A stretch of DNA of 64,000 nt. Source: Ditibartonella apihabitans (lineage in GTDB: Bacteria; Pseudomonadota; Alphaproteobacteria; Rhizobiales; Rhizobiaceae). The notes beneath the pieces are model-generated. The model ran no database searches, had not been told where the DNA came from, and saw only the letters and a list, made by a program, of their open reading frames with translations. A program made the translations under genes and the position numbers. The stretch lies in NCBI RefSeq assembly GCF_002007485.1, contig NZ_CP015820.1, positions 2,317,501 to 2,381,500 on the forward strand, given 5' to 3'. Positions 56,458-64,000 of the stretch are shown here, piece by piece (position 1 is the first letter of the stretch; every line of letters begins with the position of its first letter).

Positions 56458-57132
56458 TCAGTTATCGTCGTGATTATCACTTTTAAGAGATGAAAGCTTG
56501 GCAAAAACCTTATCGGCATCAAGCTCTTCATCCTTGTTATCATTGATTTCAAGATTCTCGGTAGCTGATGCCGGTAATAATGTGCCGTCTTCCGGCATCA
56601 CTGCCGGACGGTTCTTGGCGGCTTTTTCAACTTCTATATCAAGCTCGATTTGTGAGCAGAGCCCGAGTGTTACCGGATCCATCGGTGTCAAATTTGCCGA
56701 ATTCCAGTGCGTACGATTGCGGATTTGCTCGATTGTCGATTTGGTTGTGCCGATCAAACGGGCAATCTGGGCGTCTTTCAATTCGGAATGATTGCGCACC
56801 AGCCATAAAATAGCATTCGGACGGTCCTGACGCTTTGAAAGCGGTGTATAGCGCGGTCCTTTACGTTTGTTTTCCGGAAGGCGAACTTTGGGTTCGGAAA
56901 TTTTCAGGCGGTAATCATTATTCTTTTCGCCGCGTTCAATTTCATCACGCGTCAATTGACCGGTAATAATCGGATCAAGCCCTTTGATGCCTTGTGCTGA
57001 TTCTCCATCGGCAATCGCTTTGACTTCCAATGGATGCAACTTGCAAAAAGCGGCGATCTGGTCAAAAGAAAGCGCCGTATTATCAACCAGCCAAACGGCT
57101 GTAGCTTTGGGCATCAATAGTTGTGTTGCCAT
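56458..57132 (-). CDS. trcR: Cell-cycle transcriptional regulator TrcR (DUF1013)
   Basis: Start at MATQLLMPKATAVWLVDNTAL (57132), with GAGG eight bases upstream; 224 residues. DUF1013 is confined to alphaproteobacteria. Two helix-turn-helix-like segments are visible: LSFDQIAAFCKLHPLEVKAIADGES and LKDAQIARLIGTTKSTIEQIRNRTHW. The C-terminus is acidic and disordered. The name follows the Caulobacter TrcR family; targets here are unknown. Conserved partner of the downstream-lying lineage core, transcribed alone with its own terminator. Confidence 0.9.
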   Translation of the reverse strand: MATQLLMPKATAVWLVDNTALSFDQIAAFCKLHPLEVKAIADGESAQGIKGLDPIITGQLTRDEIERGEKNNDYRLKISEPKVRLPENKRKGPRYTPLSKRQDRPNAILWLVRNHSELKDAQIARLIGTTKSTIEQIRNRTHWNSANLTPMDPVTLGLCSQIELDIEVEKAAKNRPAVMPEDGTLLPASATENLEINDNKDEELDADKVFAKLSSLKSDNHDDN

Positions 57133-57264
57133 AACATTATCCTCTCGTTCGCCCGCTCCGGTGAGGCGGGACGTGGAATAGACCACATTTTCCGGGAATT
57201 CGCCAAGCCTTATAAACCGAATTTTATAAAACGACAAGACATGAGGTGAAACTCGCAAGTCCCC

Positions 57265-58266
57265 TCAATCGATTTGGAGAATAATTTTGCCGATATGGGC
57301 GCTTGATTCCATGCGTTCATGGGCTTTGGCGGCTTCTGCAAGCGGAAAAACCTTATCAATAACCGGATGAACTTTTTGCGTTTCCAGGAGCGGCCAGACC
57401 TTTTCCTTTAATTGCGCGGCAATGGCAGCTTTAAACGCTGTGTCACGTGCCCGCAACGTCGAGCCGGTATGAATAAGCCGCTTTACATAAATGTAGTTGA
57501 GATTGACTGTTGCCATAGAGCCGGAAAGATTGGCAATCTGCACAATGCGCCCTTCAGGAGCAGCAATTTTGTAATTCTTGTTGACATAGTCTCCCCCGAC
57601 CATATCAAGAATGACGTTGACACCTCTTTTATGGGTAAATTCCTGAGCCTTGCTCACAAAGTCCTCTGTCCGGTAATTGATTGCAAGATCGGCCCCGAGT
57701 TTCAAACAGGCTTCGCATTTTTCCGCTGTTCCTGCTGTGGCAAGCACCTTGGCACCGAAAGCTTTTGCCAATTGGATAGCTGTCGTGCCAATGCCCGAAG
57801 TGCCACCGTGAACAAGAAAAACTTCACCCGATTTCAAATGTGCGCGATCAAACACATTGCTCCAGACGGTAAAGAAAGTTTCAGGCAGCGCCGCCGCTTT
57901 TATAAAATCATAGCCATGTGGAACAGGCAAAACATTATCGGCAGCAACAGCCGCATATTCGGCATAACCTCCACCGGCAATCAGCGCCGTGACTTTGTCG
58001 CCAACCTTCCATTGTTTGACTGCACCACCAAGCTCGACAATTTCACCGGCAATCTCCAAGCCCGGTAGTGGCGAGGCTCCTTCCGGCGGCGGATAACTCC
58101 CCATCCGCTGGAAAACATCCGGACGGTTCACACCGGCTGCACGAACACGCACAAGAACTTCATTATTCTTTATGTCCGGAATGTTGACATCAACGAGTTT
58201 GAGCACTTCGGGCCCGCCTTTACCGGCAATTTCAATAGCCTTCATTGTCTTTTTCGAGACAGTCAT
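57265..58266 (-). CDS. NAD(P)H:quinone oxidoreductase, PIG3/zinc-free MDR family
   Basis: Start at MTVSKKTMKAIEIAG (58266), with AAAGGG upstream; 333 residues. Medium-chain reductase: GroES-like N-terminus (VLVRVRAAGVNRPDVFQRMGSYPPPEGAS), and the NADPH-binding HGGTSGIGTTAIQLAKAFGAKV. It lacks the structural and catalytic zinc ligands of alcohol dehydrogenases, so quinone or enone reduction is expected. The substrate is not determined by sequence. Confidence 0.92.
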   Translation of the reverse strand: MTVSKKTMKAIEIAGKGGPEVLKLVDVNIPDIKNNEVLVRVRAAGVNRPDVFQRMGSYPPPEGASPLPGLEIAGEIVELGGAVKQWKVGDKVTALIAGGGYAEYAAVAADNVLPVPHGYDFIKAAALPETFFTVWSNVFDRAHLKSGEVFLVHGGTSGIGTTAIQLAKAFGAKVLATAGTAEKCEACLKLGADLAINYRTEDFVSKAQEFTHKRGVNVILDMVGGDYVNKNYKIAAPEGRIVQIANLSGSMATVNLNYIYVKRLIHTGSTLRARDTAFKAAIAAQLKEKVWPLLETQKVHPVIDKVFPLAEAAKAHERMESSAHIGKIILQID

Positions 58267-58284
58267 TGTAAACCCTTTCTTCAA

Positions 58285-58751
58285 ACTTCCGACATTCGTG
58301 CCAATCTTGCCCTGACATAACAGTCCTGCTCTGGCATTTTATGTGTAAATGTCTTTCATGACATATGGTCTTTGCCCCCGCAAAGTCTATTTCCGTGCAA
58401 TTTCCTTTTATCCAGAACCATTTTTGCGTAACAAAAACTTTATGCCCCCCCTATGATATCGGGAAATTCATGTTCAATGAAGTAATAGCAAGAAATAAGG
58501 CTTAAGCCAAAAGAGTGATTGTCAAAAAAACTTGTACATTATTTTTAACGGCACATTGTACAAGTAGCCAGCGAAACTTTTGTAAAAAATTTACAAAACC
58601 GTGTTATAAAAAAACGCCTCGTTTGGTGTGAAAATACACCTTGTCCGGAAAGGGAAAATCTCCCCTTTCCTTCATGCAAGCTTCACTCAGGACAAAATAA
58701 TTTTGTAACCTGTTTCAAAAAATCGATAAAACTTTAAACAATCAATTAAAA
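58285..58751. other. Intergenic region rich in inverted repeats
   Basis: About 470 bases with ACTTGTACA (58530-58538) / TGTACAAGT (58557-58565), TTTTGTAAA (58578-58586) / TTTACAAAA (58590-58598), GGTGT/ACACC near 58625-58643 and GGAAAGGG/CCCTTTCC near 58649-58672. The last may be a terminator for the DUF465 gene. No protein gene is seen. Confidence 0.5.
58530..58565. promoter_or_regulatory. Operator-like inverted repeat ACTTGTACA-N18-TGTACAAGT
   Basis: Nine-base perfect arms, each containing the near-palindrome TTGTACA. Upstream of the quinone oxidoreductase (minus) by about 265 bases. Looks like a paired binding site; regulator unknown. Confidence 0.45.
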
Positions 58752-58919
58752 CTAAAGCGTTTTGAGTTTTTCGATCTCGTCCTTGAGAGCAAGCTTCTTC
58801 CGTTTGAGTTCATTAATGGCAAGATCATCAGCCGAAGGCGAAGCCATGGCTTTGTCGATTTTTGTTTCAAGCTCCTGGTGCTTACGTTCCAAAGATGCCA
58901 GATGTGCTTCAGTTGCCAT
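58752..58919 (-). CDS. DUF465 (YdcH-like) small protein
   Basis: 55 residues from the ATG at 58919 to a TAG at 58752. MATEAHLASLERKHQELETK and INELKRKKLALKDEIEKLKTL are the typical DUF465 coiled coil with the RKKLxLKDEI motif. Function unknown. A divergent second DUF465 gene begins at 59154, so the two form a paralogous pair. Confidence 0.9.
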   Translation of the reverse strand: MATEAHLASLERKHQELETKIDKAMASPSADDLAINELKRKKLALKDEIEKLKTL

Positions 58920-59153
58920 AACTATGCTCCTTATCTCTTTGATATTAACTTCATAATTCTTGCGAAGCCTTTTCTAATCGGCAAAGAATAGCTTGGCATC
59001 TTTAACATTAATTGTCGACTTTAAAATGAATTACCACAGATTTTGGCAATTAAACATTTTCGCAATTTTTCTTTCGTGGTATAGGCGAAAAAATGACGAT
59101 GGGCGACAACAATGCCCGATGAACAAGCCCATGCAAAATAGGACGGCCGCTAA

Positions 59154-59357
59154 ATGTCTGAACAGGAACAGGTTGATGTCAAATTGGCTGTTGCAAAATT
59201 GAAGCAGGAACATGCAGATTATGATGCAGCAATTGACGCAATGATAAAAACAGGCTGTGACCAGTTACAAATCCAGCGAATGAAGAAAAAGAAACTGGCG
59301 ATTAAAGATCAACTGCAAAAGCTCGAAGATCGTATTATTCCCGACATTATTGCATAA
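59154..59357 (+). CDS. DUF465 (YdcH-like) small protein, second copy
   Basis: 67 residues: a charged coiled coil with [20 protein letters not shown] and the conserved [23 protein letters not shown]. Same family as the 55-residue protein at 58752-58919 but with a different N-terminal half. It precedes purE by 20 bases and may be co-transcribed with purEK, a layout common in the order. Confidence 0.9.
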   Translation: MSEQEQVDVKLAVAKLKQEHADYDAAIDAMIKTGCDQLQIQRMKKKKLAIKDQLQKLEDRIIPDIIA

Positions 59358-59377
59358 AAACTATGACAGGAAAAAAT

Positions 59378-59881
59378 ATGGGCACGAAAACACATGATGT
59401 TGCCATTATTATGGGCAGCCAATCCGATTGGGAAACAATGCGCCATGCTGCTGAAACGCTAAAAAGTCTCGGCATCAGTTATGAAGCAAGAATCGTTTCG
59501 GCTCATCGCACTCCTGATCGCTTGTATAATTTTGCCAAAGGCGCCAAAAAGGCCGGTTTCAAGATTATTATTGCCGGTGCCGGAGGCGCTGCCCATTTGC
59601 CGGGAATGACTGCCGCAATGACCAGTCTTCCGGTATTTGGTGTTCCGGTACAGTCGCGCGCATTATCGGGACAGGATTCGCTTCTTTCCATTGTGCAAAT
59701 GCCGGCGGGTGTGCCGGTCGGAACACTTGCCATCGGAAAATCGGGTGCCATCAATGCCGCACTCCTTGCCGCTTCTGTTCTTGCCCTTTCTGACAAAGCC
59801 CTTGCCGGTCGGCTTGATGAATGGCGAGCCAATCAAACGGCCAGTGTTTCGGAATTTCCCATCGATGAGGTGAAAAAATGA
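59378..59881 (+). CDS. purE: N5-carboxyaminoimidazole ribonucleotide mutase
   Basis: Start at [17 protein letters not shown] (59378), with AGGA seven bases upstream; the ATG at 59363 lacks a site. 167 residues. Class I PurE, converting N5-CAIR to CAIR in purine synthesis: [26 protein letters not shown] with the catalytic His, and [15 protein letters not shown]. Overlaps purK by ATGA. Confidence 0.97.
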   Translation: MGTKTHDVAIIMGSQSDWETMRHAAETLKSLGISYEARIVSAHRTPDRLYNFAKGAKKAGFKIIIAGAGGAAHLPGMTAAMTSLPVFGVPVQSRALSGQDSLLSIVQMPAGVPVGTLAIGKSGAINAALLAASVLALSDKALAGRLDEWRANQTASVSEFPIDEVKK

Positions 59882-60960
59882 AAAATCTTGAACCAGGAGA
59901 TACAATCGGCATTATCGGTGGTGGGCAGCTTGCCCGTATGATGGCAAGTGCCGCTGCACGGCTTGGATTTCATACAATTATTCTTGAGCCGACACCAGAT
60001 TGTCCGGCCGCCCAAACAGCCAATCGTCAAATTGTTGCAAATTATGATGATGAAAAAGCGCTGGATGAACTCGCCAATTTATCCGATGTGATCACTTACG
60101 AATTCGAGAATGTTCCGGCACGTGCCGTTGACCGGCTTGCCAAGAAAGCCACTGTTTTGCCAAAACCGGCAGCACTCGAAGTTTCTCAGGATCGCTTTAC
60201 CGAAAAGAAATTTCTGAATGACAGCGGAATTAAAACGGCTCCGTGGTTTCTCGTCGACGATCGTCAAATGCTGATTGCCGGTCTCGGCAATGTTGGCGGC
60301 AAAGGCATTCTGAAGTCACGCCGATTCGGTTATGATGGCAAAGGGCAGGTGCGGCTTGATAATCCGGATGAAAAAGAAATTGACAAAGCCCTTGCCGATA
60401 TCGGCAATGTGCCTGCCATTCTTGAAGGATTTGTTCCGTTCAAAAAAGAAATATCGGTGATTGCCGCACGTGACTTTAATGGCAATATTGCCTTTTATGA
60501 CTGCCCTGAAAATGTTCACCGTGATGGAATTTTAAGGACATCGACCGTTCCTGCCTCTATCGACAAAAAAACCATCGAGGCAGCGCAAAAGGCTGCAAAA
60601 ACAGTTCTTCACGAACTTGATTATATCGGTGTGATCGGAGTGGAATTTTTTGTTCTCAAAGATGGCTCTGTCTTGGCCAATGAATTGGCACCACGCGTTC
60701 ACAATTCCGGCCACTGGACAGAAGCTGCCTGCCTTATCTCGCAATTCGAGCAGCATATACGTGCAGTCGCCGGTCTTCCTTTGGGGAAAACAACGCGGCA
60801 TAGCAATTGTGTGATGGAAAATCTGATCGGCGAAGATGTGAAACGCTTGCCCGATCTGTTGGCGGAACCGCAAACTTTCATCGACCTTTACGGGAAAGCG
60901 GACATAAGAGCGGGAAGAAAAATGGGGCACATTATAAGACTGACCGGTCGTGCCGAATAA
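59878..60960 (+). CDS. purK: N5-carboxyaminoimidazole ribonucleotide synthase
   Basis: 360 residues, ATP-grasp enzyme that makes N5-CAIR from AIR, bicarbonate and ATP, feeding PurE. Seen: [52 protein letters not shown] for ATP binding, and [18 protein letters not shown] for metal. Translationally coupled to purE by a four-base overlap. Confidence 0.97.
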   Translation: MKNLEPGDTIGIIGGGQLARMMASAAARLGFHTIILEPTPDCPAAQTANRQIVANYDDEKALDELANLSDVITYEFENVPARAVDRLAKKATVLPKPAALEVSQDRFTEKKFLNDSGIKTAPWFLVDDRQMLIAGLGNVGGKGILKSRRFGYDGKGQVRLDNPDEKEIDKALADIGNVPAILEGFVPFKKEISVIAARDFNGNIAFYDCPENVHRDGILRTSTVPASIDKKTIEAAQKAAKTVLHELDYIGVIGVEFFVLKDGSVLANELAPRVHNSGHWTEAACLISQFEQHIRAVAGLPLGKTTRHSNCVMENLIGEDVKRLPDLLAEPQTFIDLYGKADIRAGRKMGHIIRLTGRAE

Positions 60961-61047
60961 CAGCAAAACGACAGGCTTGAACGTCTCCAAAGCGTGATTC
61001 TTGATAGAGTTTGACAATGGAAACACTATTTTTGCGTGATTTAGAGT

Positions 61048-61076
61048 TGACAAACCCTCTATCGTCAGGCTATTTG
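61048..61076 (+). promoter_or_regulatory. Predicted rpmJ promoter
   Basis: A consensus TTGACA at 61048-61053, 17 bases, then CTATTT at 61071-61076, about 74 bases before the rpmJ ATG. The -35 is perfect, the -10 moderate. Confidence 0.6.
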
Positions 61077-61149
61077 ACCGACGAAATTCAAGCCCGATTA
61101 TGGGTCCAATCCTTTTACCCGGCGACGGGTTATACAAACGGTGATTGAA

Positions 61150-61275
61150 ATGAAAATTAAAAATTCGCTCAGAGCGCTCAAGGGTCGTCACCGCGACAAC
61201 CGCATGGTTCGCCGCAAAGGTCGTATTTACATTATCAATAAGACCAACCCGCGTTTTAAAGCCCGTCAGGGTTGA
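61150..61275 (+). CDS. rpmJ: Ribosomal protein bL36
   Basis: 41 residues: [20 protein letters not shown], then [21 protein letters not shown]. This is the cysteine-free, zinc-independent form (C-minus) typical of alphaproteobacteria, with the usual basic composition and length. The start at 61150 is the only ATG; a terminator follows 18 bases after the stop, so it is a short single-gene transcript from the promoter at 61048. Confidence 0.97.
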   Translation: MKIKNSLRALKGRHRDNRMVRRKGRIYIINKTNPRFKARQG

Positions 61276-61293
61276 TTATTCGATATATGATTT

Positions 61294-61321
61294 AAAAAGG
61301 CTCCATTATGGGGCCTTTTTT
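61294..61321 (+). terminator. Terminator of rpmJ
   Basis: AAAAAGGCTCC pairs with GGGGCCTTTTT (one G-T) around ATTAT, then more T. Confidence 0.87.
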
Positions 61322-61465
61322 ATTTTGCACTATATTCCACCATTGCTTCAATTCCCTCATCATTATAATATTGCTGCCATAATATGCGGCGGGCGTTGAA
61401 AAACAAAATCATCTGTCGCGGACTTCATGTGACAAAGAAAAACGGCCCTGACACAGGAAATCATG

Positions 61466-62161
61466 ATGAATAAATGGAAAATTCGTTTTTTCATAATTTC
61501 TCTGTCCATTATAACGGCTGTGTCGCCCGCTACAGTGTTTTCTCAAGGCTTGCCGGAACTTCCACCACAAGAAGACCCTGATTCTCCGCCATTATCACCG
61601 GAAGATATGATTCCCGACAAACCGTCACGGGAAGAAGCATTACCCGATCTTGGAAAAGATCAGAATGCAGCACAAAAAAAGCAGGCTGAACTTGACCACT
61701 TGCTTGCTGTTTTGAAAAGAACCGCCAATCAAAAGGAAGCGGCAAAAATCAGTCGCCAGATTCAAGGCCTATGGTCGCAATCGGGAAGTGATACGATTGA
61801 TCTTCTTATGCAATGGGCTGAAGATGGTATTAACCAGCAAGACTATGCCAGGGCGCTCGATTTTCTTGATAATGTGGTGGCCTTGCAGCCCGATTATGCT
61901 GAAGGATGGGCGCGTCGTGCAGTAGTTCATGTGCAATTGAATGACTTGACGCTCGCAATGAGTGATCTTCACCGCTCGCTTTCATTGGAACCCAGAAATT
62001 ACAATGCCCTGTTTCTCGTCGGGTCGATTCTGGAAATGACCGGACGAAATAAACTTGCGCTACACGCCTATGAAGATGCCTTGAAAATTTACCCGCAAAT
62101 GCAACGCGCGCAAAAACGTGTTGGCGACATTCTTGAAGAACAAACCGGACGGGCTATCTGA
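61466..62161 (+). CDS. Exported TPR-repeat protein
   Basis: Start at the second ATG (61466) with AGGAA seven bases upstream; 231 residues. Signal peptide (KIRFFIISLSIITAVSPATVFS), a Pro/Glu-rich linker (LPELPPQEDPDSPPLSPED), a helical segment, and three TPR units (MQWAEDGINQQDYARALDFLD, EGWARRAVVHVQLNDLTLAMS, NALFLVGSILEMTGRNKLALH). Likely periplasmic. This family is common upstream of 6S RNA in the order; partner proteins are unknown. Confidence 0.88.
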   Translation: MNKWKIRFFIISLSIITAVSPATVFSQGLPELPPQEDPDSPPLSPEDMIPDKPSREEALPDLGKDQNAAQKKQAELDHLLAVLKRTANQKEAAKISRQIQGLWSQSGSDTIDLLMQWAEDGINQQDYARALDFLDNVVALQPDYAEGWARRAVVHVQLNDLTLAMSDLHRSLSLEPRNYNALFLVGSILEMTGRNKLALHAYEDALKIYPQMQRAQKRVGDILEEQTGRAI

Positions 62162-62261
62162 TTTCTTCAAAGATTTAGGGATTTAAATAAAACTTGCAAA
62201 TTAAGTTTCAAAAACCTGATTGTGGACTGGTAACAAGTCGGGACTTAACCTATATTGGCCG

Positions 62262-62420
62262 AGGCGTTCTGCTCTTCTCGACAGGAATAACTGCATCCCC
62301 GGGGCCTTATTGATCTCTAAGGGAGCTGTCCCTGATTAGGCTCGTGGGCCTTTTCATATGGCGCCCACCTACGTTGTAGGTTTCCCGGGATCAAATACAT
62401 TCCACCGGTTGCTGCGGATC
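62262..62420 (+). ncRNA. ssrS: 6S RNA (SsrS)
   Basis: The stretch has the alphaproteobacterial 6S RNA core: CATCCCCGGGGCCTTATTGA, GGGAGCTGTCCC, GTGGGCC..GGCGCCCAC and the late TTTCCCGGGATCAAATACAT strand that closes the stem, with an open central bubble mimicking a melted promoter. A -10-like TATATT at 62251-62256 fits a start near 62262. It lies just upstream of the 5-formyl-THF cyclo-ligase gene, the classic ssrS neighbour. It binds the main RNA polymerase holoenzyme in slow growth. Ends are approximate. Confidence 0.88.
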
Positions 62421-62790
62421 GCCACTTTCTTCTCTCAAATTGTTTAGGGCATAAACGATAATCAGTTTATCCTTTTAAGCCATAGCCCATTTCGATTTTG
62501 AGCTGCCCTTCTCTTCCTGCTTCAAATTTATCTTTTCACATCGAACTTACAATCATCTTCAAATTGTTTCGATCAATGATCGCAATTTCTGCCCCTTGCC
62601 GATCTTTGTGAGGATTTGTGATGATTAAAGAAGCCATGGCGGTTATCGTCACGATTTAAAGGTTTCCACTGTTCTCTTGATAAGATTTTTCAAAACAGCT
62701 TTGACAAAACCGGATGATCGTCCATTATCGTTAAAGTTAATCCGGATTTTAACAATAAATTGCAGAGCAGCTTTGAAGAAATAAACGGAA
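62421..62790. other. Intergenic stretch between ssrS and the cyclo-ligase gene
   Basis: About 370 bases; a minus-strand frame (62649-62891) runs into the next gene and is a shadow. No further RNA is recognised. Confidence 0.45.
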
Positions 62791-62811
62791 GTGGAAGACG
62801 TTTCTCGCAAG

Positions 62812-63378
62812 ATGACCAACAACAAAAAAACGCTTCGACAGGAAGCACTGGCAAGACGTGACCGGATGCGGCAAGAACAGCGCGTTATCATTTCGCAAAA
62901 ACTCGTCGATGAGCTTCAAAAGCTGCTTGCCATTTTAAAAGGCAAAACTGTTGCAGGTTTCTGGCCGATCAAAAGCGAAATTGACCCGCGCCCGATTATG
63001 TTGGCACTGAAAGAACATGGATTTAAACTGGCTCTACCTGCCATTATCGATAAAACAACAATGGTTTTCCGAATTTTTGAAGATGAGGGAAAACTCGTTG
63101 ATATGGGGTTTGGTACAGTGGGGCCATCCGAAGACGCGCAAATTGTTACGCCGGAAACACTCCTCGTTCCGCTTTCGGCTTTTGACAGCAAAGGAAACAG
63201 GATCGGTTATGGTGCCGGTTACTATGATCGGGCAATTGCAAGCATGAGGGAAAACGGGCATAACCCTTTATTGATAGGACTTGCTTTTGATTGTCAGGAA
63301 GTTCCATCAATACCGGCCGAGCCACACGATCAAAAATTGGCAATGATACTCACCGAAAGTGGTTTAAGATCGTTTTGA
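62812..63378 (+). CDS. 5-formyltetrahydrofolate cyclo-ligase
   Basis: Start at the ATG 62812 (MTNNKKTLRQEALARRD); a GTG at 62791 is possible and neither has a strong ribosome site. 188 residues. It turns 5-formyl-THF into 5,10-methenyl-THF with ATP. Motifs: KKTLRQEALARRDRM (ATP), GFWPIKSEIDPRPIM, and the signature PLSAFDSKGNRIGYGAGYYDR. The 6S RNA directly upstream matches the ssrS-ygfA linkage of many proteobacteria. Confidence 0.93.
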   Translation: MTNNKKTLRQEALARRDRMRQEQRVIISQKLVDELQKLLAILKGKTVAGFWPIKSEIDPRPIMLALKEHGFKLALPAIIDKTTMVFRIFEDEGKLVDMGFGTVGPSEDAQIVTPETLLVPLSAFDSKGNRIGYGAGYYDRAIASMRENGHNPLLIGLAFDCQEVPSIPAEPHDQKLAMILTESGLRSF

Positions 63379-63399
63379 AGAGATGTTTAGAGTAGAATT

Positions 63400-64000
63400 A
63401 TGAGATTTTTATTTTTAGGTGACATGGTTGGCAAATCCGGCCGCACGGCAGTGTTCCAGAAGCTTCCGGGCCTGATATCAAGTCTTAAACTCGACTTTGT
63501 TGTCGTTAACGGCGAAAACGCAGCTTCCGGTTTTGGCATTACCGAAAAAATCTATAATGAAACACTGGAAGCCGGTGCAAATGTTGTAACCACCGGTAAC
63601 CATGCGTTTGACCAGAAAGAAACTTTAAATTATGCCGATCATGCCGACCGGTTTTTAAGACCTGCAAATTTCCCGAAAGGAACGGCAGGCAAAGGTTCGG
63701 GTGTCTATATAGCAAAAAACGGTGCGCGTGTGCTTGTTGCCAATGTTATGGGACGGGTATTCATGCATCCCGATCTTGACGATCCGTTCGAGGCAGCCGA
63801 ACGCATTGTCGGCGAATGTCCGCTCGGCGAGCAGGCCGATGCTGTGATTTTTGATTTCCATGCCGAAGCCACAAGCGAAAAACAATGTTTTGGCCATTTT
63901 CTTGATGGTCGCGCCAGTGTGGTGGTGGGCACCCATACCCATGTTCCGACAGCCGATTATCAGATTTTTAACAGCGGCACAGCCTTCATGTCGGATGCCG
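63400..64000 (+). CDS. YmdB-type metallophosphoesterase (TIGR00282 family), 3' end outside window
   Basis: The frame opens at the ATG at 63400 and runs off the right edge, so about 200 residues are visible of a family of about 270. It shows the two-metal phosphodiesterase ligands: GDMVGKSGR, VVNGENAASGFGI, TTGNHAFDQKE, IFDFHAEATSEKQ and VVGTHTHVPTADY. YmdB-like enzymes hydrolyse 2',3'-cyclic nucleotides and affect RNA turnover in Bacillus; the alphaproteobacterial role is unknown. It follows the cyclo-ligase by 21 bases, so it is probably co-transcribed. Confidence 0.92.
   Translation, partial: MRFLFLGDMVGKSGRTAVFQKLPGLISSLKLDFVVVNGENAASGFGITEKIYNETLEAGANVVTTGNHAFDQKETLNYADHADRFLRPANFPKGTAGKGSGVYIAKNGARVLVANVMGRVFMHPDLDDPFEAAERIVGECPLGEQADAVIFDFHAEATSEKQCFGHFLDGRASVVVGTHTHVPTADYQIFNSGTAFMSDA

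Overview
The window comes from the chromosome of an alphaproteobacterium of the order Hyphomicrobiales (Rhizobiales), most likely a Bartonella or a close relative. The support is lineage-typical gene content: the EcfG-NepR-PhyR general stress switch with an HWE kinase, a TrcR/DUF1013 regulator, MbfA behind an Irr-type box, DUF4167, DUF2948 and UPF0262 proteins, paired DUF465 genes, and a 41-residue RpmJ without cysteines. The base composition is rather AT-rich for the order. The genus is inference. I see no insertion sequence, prophage, CRISPR array or replication origin. Almost everything is core chromosome.

Layout. 1-6.3 kb: a LytM-type endopeptidase cut by the left edge, then the general stress response locus (ecfG, nepR, phyR, HWE kinase). 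After it comes a small exported protein behind a textbook EcfG promoter, and a DUF6476-like membrane protein. 6.3-15.6 kb, all on the minus strand: clpB with an RpoH-type promoter, then the run murA, DUF2948, hisD, UPF0262, LMW phosphatase, infA, maf, yacG and a glutamate-racemase-like protein that has lost both catalytic cysteines. 15.7-27.4 kb: tRNA-Thr, a frameshifted L,D-transpeptidase, a large helical-repeat protein, a sirtuin, ArsC, tRNA-Leu, a YqaA-like protein, dsbB, gluQ, an acetyltransferase, a frameshifted GH25 muramidase, mbfA and dut.

27.6-39.5 kb is a complete selenium-dependent respiratory formate dehydrogenase module. FdhA reads an in-frame UGA as selenocysteine and is followed by the FeS and cytochrome b subunits. 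The module also holds selD, selC (tRNA-Sec, anticodon UCA), selB, selA and fdhE. So one 12-kb segment encodes the enzyme, selenophosphate synthesis, Sec-tRNA synthesis, Sec insertion and FDH maturation; only a DUF4167 gene interrupts it.

39.7-46 kb: ExbB/ExbD (ExbB has a heptad-repeat extension and a RirA-like box upstream), glycerate kinase, a frameshifted DUF883/holin-like pair, an outer-membrane barrel protein and glmM. 46-56 kb: ftsH, tilS and the Tol-Pal envelope system (cpoB, pal, tolB, tolA, tolR, tolQ), with terminators between its members. 56-64 kb: trcR, a quinone oxidoreductase, two DUF465 genes, purE-purK, rpmJ, a TPR lipoprotein-like or exported protein, 6S RNA (ssrS), 5-formyl-THF cyclo-ligase and a YmdB-type phosphoesterase cut by the right edge.

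The most unusual points are four genes broken by one-base losses in short A/T runs, the Cys-to-Ser racemase homologue, the compact selenocysteine/formate module, and two exact EcfG promoter matches. One of those promoters faces a stretch with no recognisable gene. I did not find a clearly new multi-gene system.
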